A program made the translations under genes and the position numbers. Below the pieces are notes generated by a model. It saw nothing but the letters and a program-made list of their open reading frames with translations. It did not search any database and was not told the DNA's origin. A stretch of DNA of 12,673 nucleotides from Sva-07 sp038321235 (lineage in GTDB: Bacteria; Actinomycetota; Acidimicrobiia; Acidimicrobiales; Ilumatobacteraceae): contig JBBQEU010000091.1 in assembly GCA_038321235.1 (NCBI GenBank), positions 1-12,673 on the forward strand, given 5' to 3'. Shown in pieces: positions 5,809 through 12,673 of this stretch (positions are counted from its first letter, which is position 1; the number at the start of each line of letters is the position of its first letter).

Positions 5809-8523
5809 ATGACTGCTGTGACCCGCCGCATCCGCCTCGTGCCGCTCCTGCTCGTGCCGTTCGCCGCCGCGGGAGCGGTGCTCGTCCTTCCATCCACGTC
5901 GGCTGACGTCGACGCGTCTCCGCGAGCAACGCTTCCTGCCACGACCGCCATCGACGGGGTTGCCGACATCGGCGACCCCGTCATCGCAGTACCGGACCTC
6001 GGCCCCATGGATGACGACGTGGTCCTGTTCCGAGGGGAAGCGGGTGCCGAGCAACTCGAGGCGCAAGGCAGCCTCCACGAGGCCGCGCAGTACGCAGGCT
6101 TGGAACCGGAGGAGCTCGCCGAAGAACTGAGACACGACGACCGCATGTTCGTGACGGACAGTCTTCTCGCAGGTTTCGTCGAACCGCCTGTCGCAGAGGC
6201 GGACGCGTCGCCGGGAACAGCAACGGCGCCGGCTACTGCGAACTTCCAGGGCGACGTGTTCGCACTGAGCTCACGTCCGAGTTCGCCGCGCACCATCTTC
6301 CTCGACTTCGACGGTCACACGACGACCGCCACCCAGTGGAACACATCGTTCAACCTGGCGACCATCGTGTCGACGCCGTACGACTTCTCCAGCCGGGCCG
6401 TTGCGTCCACGCCAGGGGTGGTCACCGATCTGGAACGTTCGAACATCCACCAGATCTGGCAGATGGTTGCCGACGACTTCGCCGCATTCGACGTCGACGT
6501 CACCACGATCGACCCAGGCGCTGCGGGTCTGTCGCGGACGTCAGGCGCCGACACCACCTTCGGAACCCGTGTGGTCATCACCGCCAGCAACTGGTACTAC
6601 ACGAAGTATGGAGTGCCCGTGGGCGGTGTCGCCTTCGTCGGCCTGTTCTCGTCGAACAGCGACCTTCCAGCCTTCGTGTTCTCCGATCAGACTGCCGGCG
6701 GGCTCCCGTACTACACCGCGAGCACCGCCTCACACGAAACCGGACACATGCTCGGGCTCCTGCACGATGGACAGATCAATCCCGATGGCACGAAGGTGGA
6801 GTACTACGGGGGGAACGGGCTGTGGACGCCCATCATGGGAGGCGGTGCCGCAAGGTTCACGCAGTGGTCCAAGGGTGAGTATCCGAGGGCCAATAACGCC
6901 CAGGACGACGTCGCCCTGATCGCCTCGCATACCGGTCTCGTCTCCGATGACCATCCAGCCACGTCCGCGCTCGCTCCGACGGTCGCAGCGCAGTCGTCGT
7001 TCCAAGGACGACTCACCGTTGGCGACGACGTCGACACGTTCAACGTCTATGTGGAGGCGGGACCGTTCACGGCGGAGGTGAGGCCTCCGGCTGGTTCCAC
7101 GGGACGTTCGGCGCTGTATGCGAGCATCACGGTGAGGAACTCTGCCGGCACAGCAGTGCTCGACGCGTCGCCGAACAACACCGCCGATTGGGTGTCACGT
7201 GTGTCAGGGACCCTCCCGGCCGGCTGGTACAGCGTGCAGGTGTCACCGGTCGGCTACCCGACGCCGGTCACCGGCGGGTTCAGTTCGTACGGTTCGCTCG
7301 GCATCTATCAGCTGACGCTCGACGGCGAGTCCGGGGCGCCGACACCCACCACTGCGCCACCTCCGACGACGCCAACGCCGCCACCGTCGCCAGCACCGTC
7401 ACCGTCGCCAGCTCCAACCACGCCGACGACCACGCCAACGCCGCGGGACCCCGGTTCCCGTTTCACTGCGCTCACGCCTGCACGGCTGGCCGACACGCGA
7501 TCCGGGCTCGGTGGCTCGACCCGCCTGGCCGCTGGAGGAGTGTTGCGACTGCAGGTCACTGGGCGTGGTGGCGTGCCAGCGGACGCGTCGTCGGCGGTGC
7601 TCAACGTGGTTGCGGTCGACCCGTCGGCCGGCGGGTTCCTGACCGTCTACCCGTGTAGCGCAGCGGTGCCGCAGGTGTCCGTGCTCAACTTCGCCGGCGG
7701 GCAGGCCGTGGCGAACAGCACGATCGCGACGTTGAGTGCGAACGGCGAAGTCTGCGTCTTCGCCCACGCCGCATCCGACGTCATCGTCGACGTAACCGGC
7801 TGGTTGGGTTCCGATGGTGCGTCACGTCTGACCCAGATCGGTCCGGTGCGTGTCGCCGACACACGTTCCGGCTCGGGCGGGTCTCGGCGTCTCGCAGCGG
7901 CGGCCACCGCAGTGTTCGACCTGCGTGGCAGCTTGCCGTCCGGGTCCACCGCCGTCTCGTTGAACTTGACGGTCGTCGAGCCGTCAGCGGGCGGATATCT
8001 GACCGCGTATCCGTGCGACGCGGGCCGACCGGAGACGTCGAGCCTCAACTTCGGCGCCGGCGAAACGCGACCGAACAACGCCGTCGTTGCCGTGTCGCGA
8101 GGTGGGTTGCTGTGCGTGTACTCCAGCGTGTCTGCAGACATCATCGTTGACCTCACTGGTGCACTGGGACCCTCCGGCTTGTCGTATGTTCCGACGGATC
8201 CCGAGCGCCTCGTCGACACTCGTGAGCGTGTGCCGGTCGGCCCCGGCGGGACCGTCATGTACGGGCTGCGAACCTGGTCGCTCGGCGACATGCTGCCGAC
8301 TGCGGCATCCGTCAACGTCGCCGTGGTCGATCATCCCGGTGGCGGCTTCACGACGACGTTCGACTGCCACACGCGCCGGGATACGTCGACCCTCAACCAG
8401 GCCGCCGGCTCGGTGTCGGCGAACGGCGCGATCGTCCCTGTCTTCGACGCCATCGTCAGTTGCGTCTACAGCCAGACCGGCGGAAACGTCATCGTGGACC
8501 TGAACGGGTGGTGGATCGAGTGA
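5809..8523 (+). CDS. Secreted metzincin-type zinc metalloprotease with three C-terminal repeats
   Basis: 904 residues from ATG 5809. This start gives a signal peptide (TRRIRLVPLLLVPFAAAGAV, then Ser/Ala); the frame opens earlier at a TTG (5722), but that adds a polar stretch before the signal. GTG 5818 is another option. Residues about 35-155 look like a propeptide. The catalytic domain follows: IFLDFDGH (about 164-171), zinc site HETGHMLGLLHD with His309, Glu310, His313 and His319, and a Met-turn IMGGG at Met343. Residues about 380-504 look like a PPC-type beta domain (DDVDTFNVYVEAG, then LPAGWYSVQV). A Pro/Thr/Ser linker (about 511-547) connects to three repeats of about 117 residues. Substrate unknown; acts outside the cell. 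The gene is divergent from TetR and may be under its control. There is no clear ribosome binding site before 5809. Confidence 0.9.
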   Translation: MTAVTRRIRLVPLLLVPFAAAGAVLVLPSTSADVDASPRATLPATTAIDGVADIGDPVIAVPDLGPMDDDVVLFRGEAGAEQLEAQGSLHEAAQYAGLEPEELAEELRHDDRMFVTDSLLAGFVEPPVAEADASPGTATAPATANFQGDVFALSSRPSSPRTIFLDFDGHTTTATQWNTSFNLATIVSTPYDFSSRAVASTPGVVTDLERSNIHQIWQMVADDFAAFDVDVTTIDPGAAGLSRTSGADTTFGTRVVITASNWYYTKYGVPVGGVAFVGLFSSNSDLPAFVFSDQTAGGLPYYTASTASHETGHMLGLLHDGQINPDGTKVEYYGGNGLWTPIMGGGAARFTQWSKGEYPRANNAQDDVALIASHTGLVSDDHPATSALAPTVAAQSSFQGRLTVGDDVDTFNVYVEAGPFTAEVRPPAGSTGRSALYASITVRNSAGTAVLDASPNNTADWVSRVSGTLPAGWYSVQVSPVGYPTPVTGGFSSYGSLGIYQLTLDGESGAPTPTTAPPPTTPTPPPSPAPSPSPAPTTPTTTPTPRDPGSRFTALTPARLADTRSGLGGSTRLAAGGVLRLQVTGRGGVPADASSAVLNVVAVDPSAGGFLTVYPCSAAVPQVSVLNFAGGQAVANSTIATLSANGEVCVFAHAASDVIVDVTGWLGSDGASRLTQIGPVRVADTRSGSGGSRRLAAAATAVFDLRGSLPSGSTAVSLNLTVVEPSAGGYLTAYPCDAGRPETSSLNFGAGETRPNNAVVAVSRGGLLCVYSSVSADIIVDLTGALGPSGLSYVPTDPERLVDTRERVPVGPGGTVMYGLRTWSLGDMLPTAASVNVAVVDHPGGGFTTTFDCHTRRDTSTLNQAAGSVSANGAIVPVFDAIVSCVYSQTGGNVIVDLNGWWIE
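7339..7452 (+). repeat. Pro/Thr/Ser-rich linker in the protease gene
   Basis: About 37 codons encode almost only Pro, Thr, Ser and Ala in short irregular units (TPTTAPPPTTPTPPPSPAPS and similar). Such stretches act as extended, often glycosylated spacers between domains of secreted proteins. The low-complexity DNA could be prone to length changes in multiples of three. Confidence 0.85.
7462..8520 (+). repeat. Three C-terminal protein repeats of about 117 residues
   Basis: Copies run 7462-7809, 7810-8169 and 8170-8520. Each starts with a motif like RLADTRSG (RVADTRSG and RLVDTRER in the others), continues with LNVVAVDPSAGGFLT-like strands, a Cys (YPC, YPC, FDC), a motif like VLNFAGG and a second Cys (EVCVF, LLCVY, VSCVY), and closes with VIVDVTGWL-like strands. 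The two Cys per copy probably form one disulfide. Copies 1 and 2 are closest; copy 3 has diverged most and ends the protein. The spacing and all-beta pattern suggest independent domains for surface attachment or polymer binding; their ligand is unknown. Confidence 0.85.
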
Positions 8524-8607
8524 GATCCGCGCTCGTGTCGGAGAGCCTGTCGATTCGACTGCCTTCGTCGCTCTTGCCGGAACTGACGCCCATTGCCTCG
8601 CCGGGTG

Positions 8608-10056
8608 TCAGCTGGCTCGGAGGGGGTTGTGGGGGTGTTCGTCCCAGGCCCGCTTGCGGTGTTCGGCTGGCGGGTTGAAGTACAGCCAGTGGGAGTCGAG
8701 GCGTTCGCCGAGAGGGTGTTCGTACACCCCGGTGGGTGCAGGCGGCAGGGCCCCGGGGGGCTGGGGTCTGGCTCCGGTGGTGCCGATGACTCGGCCGTGG
8801 CGGTTGGTGAACGTGACGCCGCCGTCGATGTCGGCGTTGCCCACGATGCCGAGTTCGCCGCGGTGGTGCATGCGGTGATGCTTGGGGCACAGGGCGATGA
8901 GGTTCCAGGTGTCGGTGGTGCCGTCGTCCTCCCAGTGGATGATGTGGTGCACTTCGATGTGGTGGGTGACGTTGCAGCTGGGTACCCGGCAGCCTTGGTC
9001 GCGCAGCACCACGATGCGCCGGGTGCGCAGCGGGATCATGCGTTGGGTGCGTCCGACGGAGATGGGGATGTCGTCGGTGACGAACACGGGCGACATGAGG
9101 CCGTCGCAGGTGATGTATTGGCGGATGGCGTCGGGGATGGTGCTGGCGTGGTCGTCGCAGCAGGTGCCGTCGGTGCGGATGAAGATGTTGGTGCGGAATC
9201 GTTCGCGCCGGCTGGGTGACTCGACGCCGTCGAGTGAGCGTTGCGCCATCTCGAGGAACGCGTCGAGGTCGCTGACGTTGCGGTGACCGTCTTGGATGAG
9301 GCTGTCGCGGGCTTCGCGCATCGCTGCTTCGATGGTCATCGCGGTGAGCGGGTCGCAGTCGAGGTGAAGGTGGAATTGGCCGTCGTCGCCGATGGCCCAC
9401 CAGATCCGCCCGCTCGTGGCCGAGCCTTCGCCGCTGGCGCCGCCGACAGGTGTCGGCTCGCCCGCATCATCGGTTCGATCGGCGCTCCCGGCTGCGCAGT
9501 CGGGGTCCTGCGTGCAGTCGGGGTCCGTTGCGCTGTCGGGGGAAGTTGTCGCCACGTCGGCCGGATCGGTAGCTCCACCGTCAGCGTCAGCGCCAACGTT
9601 CTCGTCGTTGCCTGCGTCGGTGGGGGAGGGGATCTGGGGGAACGGGTAGGTGGACAGGGTGTGGCGGAGTTGGCCGACGGTGAGCTTCTTGGCGAGGTCG
9701 CAGATCTCGTGGTCGGCCCACCACGGCGCCCGGTTGGCGATGGCGGCCATCTGGTCGATGGCGAGTTCGCCGCGTCGGCAGGCCTCGATCGTTTCGGGGA
9801 GTTCGTCCGCGCGGCGGGCGATGGTGACGATCTGGCGGGCTCGGTTGGCAGCGAGGCCGGTGCGCCATGCAAGGAACAGTTCGGGGGAGTGGGCGCCGTC
9901 GCCGACCCAGAGCGATTCGTCGGCGAGCATCGTGATCGTGAGGTCGATCAGCCGGGCATGTTGCGCGTTGAGGTGGCCGGCCACTTCGTTCAGCACAGCA
10001 TCGAAATCGGAGCTGTCGGTCTGCTCGATTGCTGGGTCGACGATGGCGGTTGCCAT
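8608..10056 (-). CDS. DUF222 / HNH endonuclease (13E12-type)
   Basis: 482 residues. Residues about 10-140 plus 217-345 form the DUF222 region (AWRTGLAANRARQIVTIARR, ELAIDQMAAIA, then CDPLTAMTIEAAM and ITCDGLM). The HNH nuclease module lies at about 350-400: LRDQGCRVPSCN, EVHHIIHWEDDGTTDTWNLIALCPKHHRMHH, with His370/371, Asn385 and His393 as HNH residues and Cys356, Cys361, Cys390 as probable structural zinc ligands. A 70-residue acidic low-complexity insert (about 144-216, with DPDC twice) splits DUF222. These proteins are numerous in actinobacterial genomes and their role is not settled. The frame stays open up to 10485, but that part is an eroded gene fragment; ATG 10056 starts the usual N-terminus and lies just after a promoter-like sequence. 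It converges with the protease gene (84-base gap). Confidence 0.95.
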   Translation of the reverse strand: MATAIVDPAIEQTDSSDFDAVLNEVAGHLNAQHARLIDLTITMLADESLWVGDGAHSPELFLAWRTGLAANRARQIVTIARRADELPETIEACRRGELAIDQMAAIANRAPWWADHEICDLAKKLTVGQLRHTLSTYPFPQIPSPTDAGNDENVGADADGGATDPADVATTSPDSATDPDCTQDPDCAAGSADRTDDAGEPTPVGGASGEGSATSGRIWWAIGDDGQFHLHLDCDPLTAMTIEAAMREARDSLIQDGHRNVSDLDAFLEMAQRSLDGVESPSRRERFRTNIFIRTDGTCCDDHASTIPDAIRQYITCDGLMSPVFVTDDIPISVGRTQRMIPLRTRRIVVLRDQGCRVPSCNVTHHIEVHHIIHWEDDGTTDTWNLIALCPKHHRMHHRGELGIVGNADIDGGVTFTNRHGRVIGTTGARPQPPGALPPAPTGVYEHPLGERLDSHWLYFNPPAEHRKRAWDEHPHNPLRAS

Positions 10057-10065
10057 TCGGTCAGC

Positions 10066-10095
10066 ATAGTACGGCAGTTCGTAGAAACCAATCAA
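10066..10095 (-). promoter_or_regulatory. Sigma-70-like promoter giving a near-leaderless HNH mRNA
   Basis: On the minus strand TTGATT (10095-10090) and TACTAT (10071-10066) are separated by 18 bases. The ATG of the HNH gene follows the -10 element after only nine bases, so transcription should begin zero to four bases before the start codon. There is no ribosome binding site, which fits leaderless translation, common in actinobacteria. This also supports ATG 10056 as the true start. The local DNA is AT-richer than its surroundings. Confidence 0.5.
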
Positions 10096-10152
10096 AACAT
10101 AACAAATGTTCGATCGAGCGAAGCGGGATGAACCCGAACTCGTCCCGGGCCC

Positions 10153-10365
10153 GACGTCGCGATCGTCGACCGCCTCGGACAGCTTCACCTCGATGGCCGC
10201 GACGCAATGTTCGTCACGCTCGATGACGAGGCGTGCGGCGAGCGCAGGGTCGGCGAGTTGGTGTTTCGGGGCCTGCGTGAGACGCGACAGGTGGCTGTTG
10301 GTCGGTGCCCATGCTGGGAGTGGTTCGAGTACCCAGAGCCGTTCCGATGCATCGCGGTGGTGGAT
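10153..10365 (-). pseudogene. Remnant of AAA ATPase with DUF4143 C-terminal domain
   Basis: Reading the minus strand from about 10365 gives ERLWVLEPLPAWAPTNSHLS, then APKHQLADPALAARLV and directly IERDEHCVAAIEVKLSEAVD followed by DRDV. These are hallmark pieces of the C-terminal half of AAA ATPases with DUF4143 (in the family: a PAW(L/A)P stretch, PKHHLADPALAARL, and much later VDLIVERD..VVAIEVKL). About 50-60 residues expected between LAARLV and IERD are missing, so there is an internal deletion near 10225. The ATP-binding N-terminal domain is absent altogether. The frame happens to continue into the HNH gene, which hides the fragment in an over-long open frame. Assignment is from remembered family motifs. 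Confidence 0.75.
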
Positions 10366-10375
10366 CGGGTGGTCT

Positions 10376-10504
10376 TTGCTGGCGACTGGCGGTGAGGATG
10401 TTGGTGTAGCCCGCTGCGTGCAATCGGCGCGTGACGGCCGAGCCGACGAGGCCAGCATGGCCCGGGATGTAGGTGCGGGCATCACGCTCGTTGGTTGGCG
10501 ACAT
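10376..10504 (-). pseudogene. 5' fragment of GDP-L-fucose synthase gene
   Basis: From ATG 10504 the minus strand reads MSPTNERDARTYIPGHAGLV, continuing GSAVTRRLHAAGYTNILTAS. This matches the N-terminus of GDP-L-fucose synthase (NAD(P)-binding GHxGLVGSA motif followed by RRLEAxGYTN), the enzyme that makes GDP-L-fucose from the 4-keto-6-deoxymannose intermediate. Similarity stops after about 41-43 residues, where the ATPase remnant begins in another frame; the open frame then runs to 10214 without family resemblance. The start is well preserved: GGAGG lies eight bases before the ATG. The full enzyme is about 310-320 residues, so this is a truncated, non-functional fragment, though a 96-residue hybrid peptide could still be made. 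No GDP-mannose dehydratase partner is visible. Confidence 0.75.
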
Positions 10505-10779
10505 GGGATGAACCTCCGGGGCGCCCACTGAGATGATGGGTGCGGAGGGGTGGGTTGGCAAACAGGACCCTGTGCGCGTTGGGGCCTCTTCGGGACGGTC
10601 CAACTGTCTCTTCTCGGGCCGGTCGAACCCGAGCGTCACGCAGACGCAGCTGAACGACGCACGGGGGTCGATGACGGTCGGTCGCCACGCCCGGGTTGCC
10701 TGAACTCGATGTCTGTAGTGTCGGCCACCGTCGCAGACCCTCGTCATCGCCCGCCCACCACCCGTGAGGGAAGCTCGCC
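10505..10779. other. Non-coding region upstream of the glycosyltransferase operon
   Basis: With the two gene fragments before it, this makes a stretch of about 720 bases with no intact gene (10057-10779). Open frames exist on both strands but none resembles a known protein or has convincing composition. A weak promoter for the plus-strand operon could be TTGCCT near 10696 with TAGTGT about 14 bases further on; the spacing is short, so I give it little weight. No further piece of a fucose-pathway gene is recognised here. Confidence 0.4.
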
Positions 10780-11442
10780 ATGCTCACTGAACCTGTCGTC
10801 AGCGTCATTGTCCCGACTCACGATTGTGCGACGTATCTGCCGGATGCCCTCGGCAGCGTCTTCGACCAGACGTTCGACCTGTTCGAGCTGATCGTGGTCG
10901 ACGACGGGTCCACCGACGCCACGTCGGAGGTCCTGCGGCGTTGTGATGACGAGCGACTACGAGCAGTGACGCAGGCTCGTCGGGGAGCCGCTGCTGCACG
11001 CAATCGAGGTGTGTCGTTGGCGCGTGCGCCACTTCTGGCGTTCCTCGATGCCGACGATATGTGGCACCCTGACAAGCTCAGCGCACAGTGTGCCGTGCTC
11101 GAGGTCGAGCCCGAGCTCGACATGTTGTTCGGGCACTTCGAGGAGTTCGACGATGTCACCGGTGAGGTTCGACGGGCAGCACCCGGCTACTCGAGCGGCA
11201 CGCTCATGGTCCGCAGGTCTGCGTTCATGAGGGTGGGACCGTTCTCCGTCGCCTGGCAGGTGGGCGAGTTCATCGACTGGTACGCCCGAGCCATCGACGG
11301 TGGTCTGACCAGCATGATGCGGCCAGAGGTGGTCTTGCGCCGACGAGTGCACGCTGCCAACATCACGCGCTCGTCTCGGCAGGACTATGCGCGGGTGCTG
11401 TCGACTGTTCACCACCGGCGGCGCGCCGCTGGCGCGCGGTGA
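10780..11442 (+). CDS. Family 2 glycosyltransferase
   Basis: 220 residues; transfers a sugar from a nucleotide-sugar donor to an unknown acceptor. The GT-A fold is clear: VSVIVPTHDCATYLPDAL (7-24), QTFDLFELIVVDDGSTD (30-46), GAAAARNRGVSLA (69-81) and the metal-binding FLDADDMW (88-95) with its DxD. The acceptor half is short, with GTLMVRRSAFMRVGPF (140-155) and EFIDWYARA (163-171), and the C-terminus is basic. No membrane segment, so cytoplasmic or loosely membrane-bound. ATG 10780 is supported by GAGGGA eight bases upstream. It is the first gene of a three-gene envelope operon; its stop codon overlaps the next start by one base (TGATG). The sugar cannot be told; the nearby fucose-synthase fragment hints at a former glycan locus. 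Confidence 0.93.
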   Translation: MLTEPVVSVIVPTHDCATYLPDALGSVFDQTFDLFELIVVDDGSTDATSEVLRRCDDERLRAVTQARRGAAAARNRGVSLARAPLLAFLDADDMWHPDKLSAQCAVLEVEPELDMLFGHFEEFDDVTGEVRRAAPGYSSGTLMVRRSAFMRVGPFSVAWQVGEFIDWYARAIDGGLTSMMRPEVVLRRRVHAANITRSSRQDYARVLSTVHHRRRAAGAR

Positions 11443-12026
11443 TGGGCGAGCTGCGCATGGTCGATGTTCGCGCCGACATGCCGGTGCGGCTCGGCAGCCC
11501 CCCACCGGAACCACGCACCGGGACGGTGCTGGGTGTGGCGGTTCATCATTCGGCAACGGCCAATGTTGCGAATGGTCTGTCACTGGACACGGCCCGGTCG
11601 ATCTTCGAGCACCAGGTGCTGAGACGCGGCTGGCAACACGGCGGCTATCACTACTGCATTCGTCCGAACGGCATGGTCGAGTACTCGTTGGACGAGGCTG
11701 TGTCCGGCTTTCACGCCGGATTCGTCGATCCGACCGATGAACTCGGTCTGGAACGAGGCCAGTTCTGGAACGAGCACTACCTGGCGGTGTGCGTGTTGGG
11801 GTGGTTCGAATCGGGTCGTGAGATCGCCGGACGCCCGATTCCCGATCATTTCATCCGCCCGACGCAGCGTCAGTGGAGCGCATTGGTGACGCTCGTCGCT
11901 GATCTCCGCGCTCGATATCGATTGCCGGCCGACAGCGTGCGCGGCCACGGCGAACTGAGTGGGTGCCGGACCCGATGCCCCGGAACGAACCTCGACGTGG
12001 CTGCCTTGCGGTTGGCCGGGGGCTGA
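11442..12026 (+). CDS. N-acetylmuramoyl-L-alanine amidase / PGRP-type (Amidase_2)
   Basis: 194 residues; expected to cleave the amide bond between muramic acid and L-alanine in peptidoglycan. The Amidase_2 zinc site is complete: GVAVHHSAT (first ligand His35), RGHGEL (His169) and RTRCPG (Cys179), as in T7 lysozyme and PGRPs. GGYHYCIRPNG (67-77) carries the conserved Tyr, and a GFHAGF stretch (89-94) fits the substrate groove. ATG 11442 overlaps the glycosyltransferase stop (TGATG); GTG 11439 just before is an alternative. Translation is probably coupled. No signal peptide or membrane helix is visible, which is unusual for a wall hydrolase: it may act inside on precursors or recycled muropeptides, be exported in another way, or come from a phage-type endolysin. 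Confidence 0.9.
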   Translation: MGELRMVDVRADMPVRLGSPPPEPRTGTVLGVAVHHSATANVANGLSLDTARSIFEHQVLRRGWQHGGYHYCIRPNGMVEYSLDEAVSGFHAGFVDPTDELGLERGQFWNEHYLAVCVLGWFESGREIAGRPIPDHFIRPTQRQWSALVTLVADLRARYRLPADSVRGHGELSGCRTRCPGTNLDVAALRLAGG

Positions 12027-12033
12027 TTGACCG

Positions 12034-12673
12034 ATGCTGCGCTTGGTCGCTCGCCTCTATGTGTTCGCCGTGCTCGTCGTAGCGATACCTGTTGTGGTCT
12101 GGGGTCTCGGCAGATCGTGGGTACTTCGCGTTGCGCTGTTGATCTCCGGCATCGCGCAGTGGCTGTGCGTCGTCGTCGTGCTTGCTCTGCGGTGGGCGGA
12201 CCCACCGACGAGCGCGTTCATGTGGCGTGTCAAGACCGAAGTGCGACGAGCGCACGCGCAGGTTGATGTGCACGCGCCGCCGGACGACCTCATCCCGCCA
12301 ACGATCGAGTTCGAGTGGGTCCCCGAGATCGAGATCTCGCCCGAACTACGGCTGGCTGCGATTGCCGGGGAGGACATCTACTTCGCGCTCCACGCGGGTT
12401 TCGACTGGGAGAGTCTGCGTTCGGCCCGTGCGGACAACAAGACGGCCGGTCGGCATCGGCGCGGCGGGAGCACCATCAGCCAGCAGGTGGCGAAGAACCT
12501 CTTCCTGTGGCCGCATCGGTCATATCTGCGCAAGGGAATCGAGGCGTATGTCACCTCGCTGATCGAGGCAACGTGGTCCAAGCGACGCATCTTGGAGGTG
12601 TACTTGAACATCGCCCAGTTCGGTCCGTCGACGTTCGGTGCCGAAGCAGCCTCGCGTCGCTTCTTCGGCAAGC
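12034..12673 (+). CDS. mtgA: Monofunctional peptidoglycan glycosyltransferase, 3' end outside window
   Basis: 213 codons are visible. The enzyme (GT51) polymerises lipid II into glycan strands outside the membrane. Motifs in order: GEDIYFALHAGFDW (112-125) with catalytic Glu113, RRGGSTISQQVAKNLFLW (142-159), YLRKGIE (164-170) with the second catalytic Glu170, KRRILEVYLNIAQFGP (183-198) and FGAEAASRRFFGK (201-213). The residues seen agree with MtgA rather than a bifunctional penicillin-binding protein, but the end is missing, so a transpeptidase domain cannot be fully excluded. Two hydrophobic segments (about 6-26 and 31-52) precede the domain, where MtgA usually has one. Start: ATG 12034, seven bases after the amidase stop, so it belongs to the same operon; the ribosome binding site is weak (GGGGGC). 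Confidence 0.94.
   Translation, partial: MLRLVARLYVFAVLVVAIPVVVWGLGRSWVLRVALLISGIAQWLCVVVVLALRWADPPTSAFMWRVKTEVRRAHAQVDVHAPPDDLIPPTIEFEWVPEIEISPELRLAAIAGEDIYFALHAGFDWESLRSARADNKTAGRHRRGGSTISQQVAKNLFLWPHRSYLRKGIEAYVTSLIEATWSKRRILEVYLNIAQFGPSTFGAEAASRRFFGK

Noticed and set aside
8524..8607. Search for a shared terminator between the converging protease and HNH genes
   Set aside because: Only a tight GTCGA-T-TCGAC palindrome with an impossibly small loop is seen, and no T-run; not called.
9241..10131. 296-codon plus-strand open frame opposite the HNH gene
   Set aside because: Antisense to a well-supported DUF222/HNH protein; no motif and a composition typical of a shadow frame.
10057..10485. 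N-terminal extension of the HNH protein to 625 residues
   Set aside because: The added 143 residues are the eroded DUF4143 fragment and other sequence; the normal N-terminus and a promoter fit ATG 10056.
1..12673. CRISPR array, tRNA/rRNA gene, insertion sequence or integrase
   Set aside because: No regularly spaced repeats, no tRNA-like cloverleaf sequence noted, and no transposase or recombinase motifs in any frame examined.

Overview
The window is GC-rich DNA, and many genes are separated by short gaps or overlap by a few bases. Actinobacterial family signatures are abundant: a DICT-GGDEF protein, a DUF222/HNH (13E12-type) endonuclease, a SipW-dependent exported protein, and a secreted metalloprotease with repeated Cys-paired C-terminal domains. 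I infer an actinobacterium, possibly of the Ilumatobacter/Acidimicrobiia kind. The sequence alone does not prove this, and there is no rRNA or tRNA to test it.

Region 1 (1-5629, all minus strand) is a surface and signalling block. In transcription order it starts with a TetR regulator (5629-4994), followed by a small one-helix membrane protein (4904-4710), a SpoIIE/PP2C-like protein whose metal-binding residues look degraded (4708-3968), a DICT-GGDEF diguanylate cyclase with an intact inhibitory site (3899-2784), and a PAS-(GAF-like)-GGDEF cyclase without that site (2674-1283). Gaps are 89, 1, 68 and 109 bases, so this is probably one operon or two closely linked ones. After 278 bases come a TasA/camelysin-like exported protein (1004-432) and the start of its likely dedicated SipW-type signal peptidase (305 to the window edge), with a hairpin between them. 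The theme is c-di-GMP control next to a candidate biofilm fibre protein and its processing enzyme. The link between the two halves is inferred from position only.

Region 2 (5630-8523) has a divergent promoter region with an 18-base inverted repeat that could be the TetR operator. It is followed on the plus strand by a large secreted metzincin-type zinc protease, which has a Pro/Thr linker and three C-terminal repeats.

Region 3 (8608-10779) has a convergently oriented DUF222/HNH endonuclease gene on the minus strand with a near-leaderless promoter. Just upstream of it is a stretch with no intact gene. That stretch holds two recognisable gene fragments joined end to end: the N-terminal part of a GDP-L-fucose synthase, still with start codon and ribosome binding site, and the C-terminal part of an AAA/DUF4143 ATPase with an internal deletion.

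Region 4 (10780-12673, plus strand) is a tight cell-envelope operon: a family 2 glycosyltransferase, a zinc amidase of the peptidoglycan-recognition type, and a monofunctional peptidoglycan transglycosylase (mtgA) that runs off the end of the window.

The most interesting points are the composite pseudogene scar, the signalling operon with a probable pseudo-phosphatase and two differently regulated cyclases beside a SipW/TasA-like pair, the candidate TetR operator, and a perfect 15-base tandem duplication that doubles a start codon.
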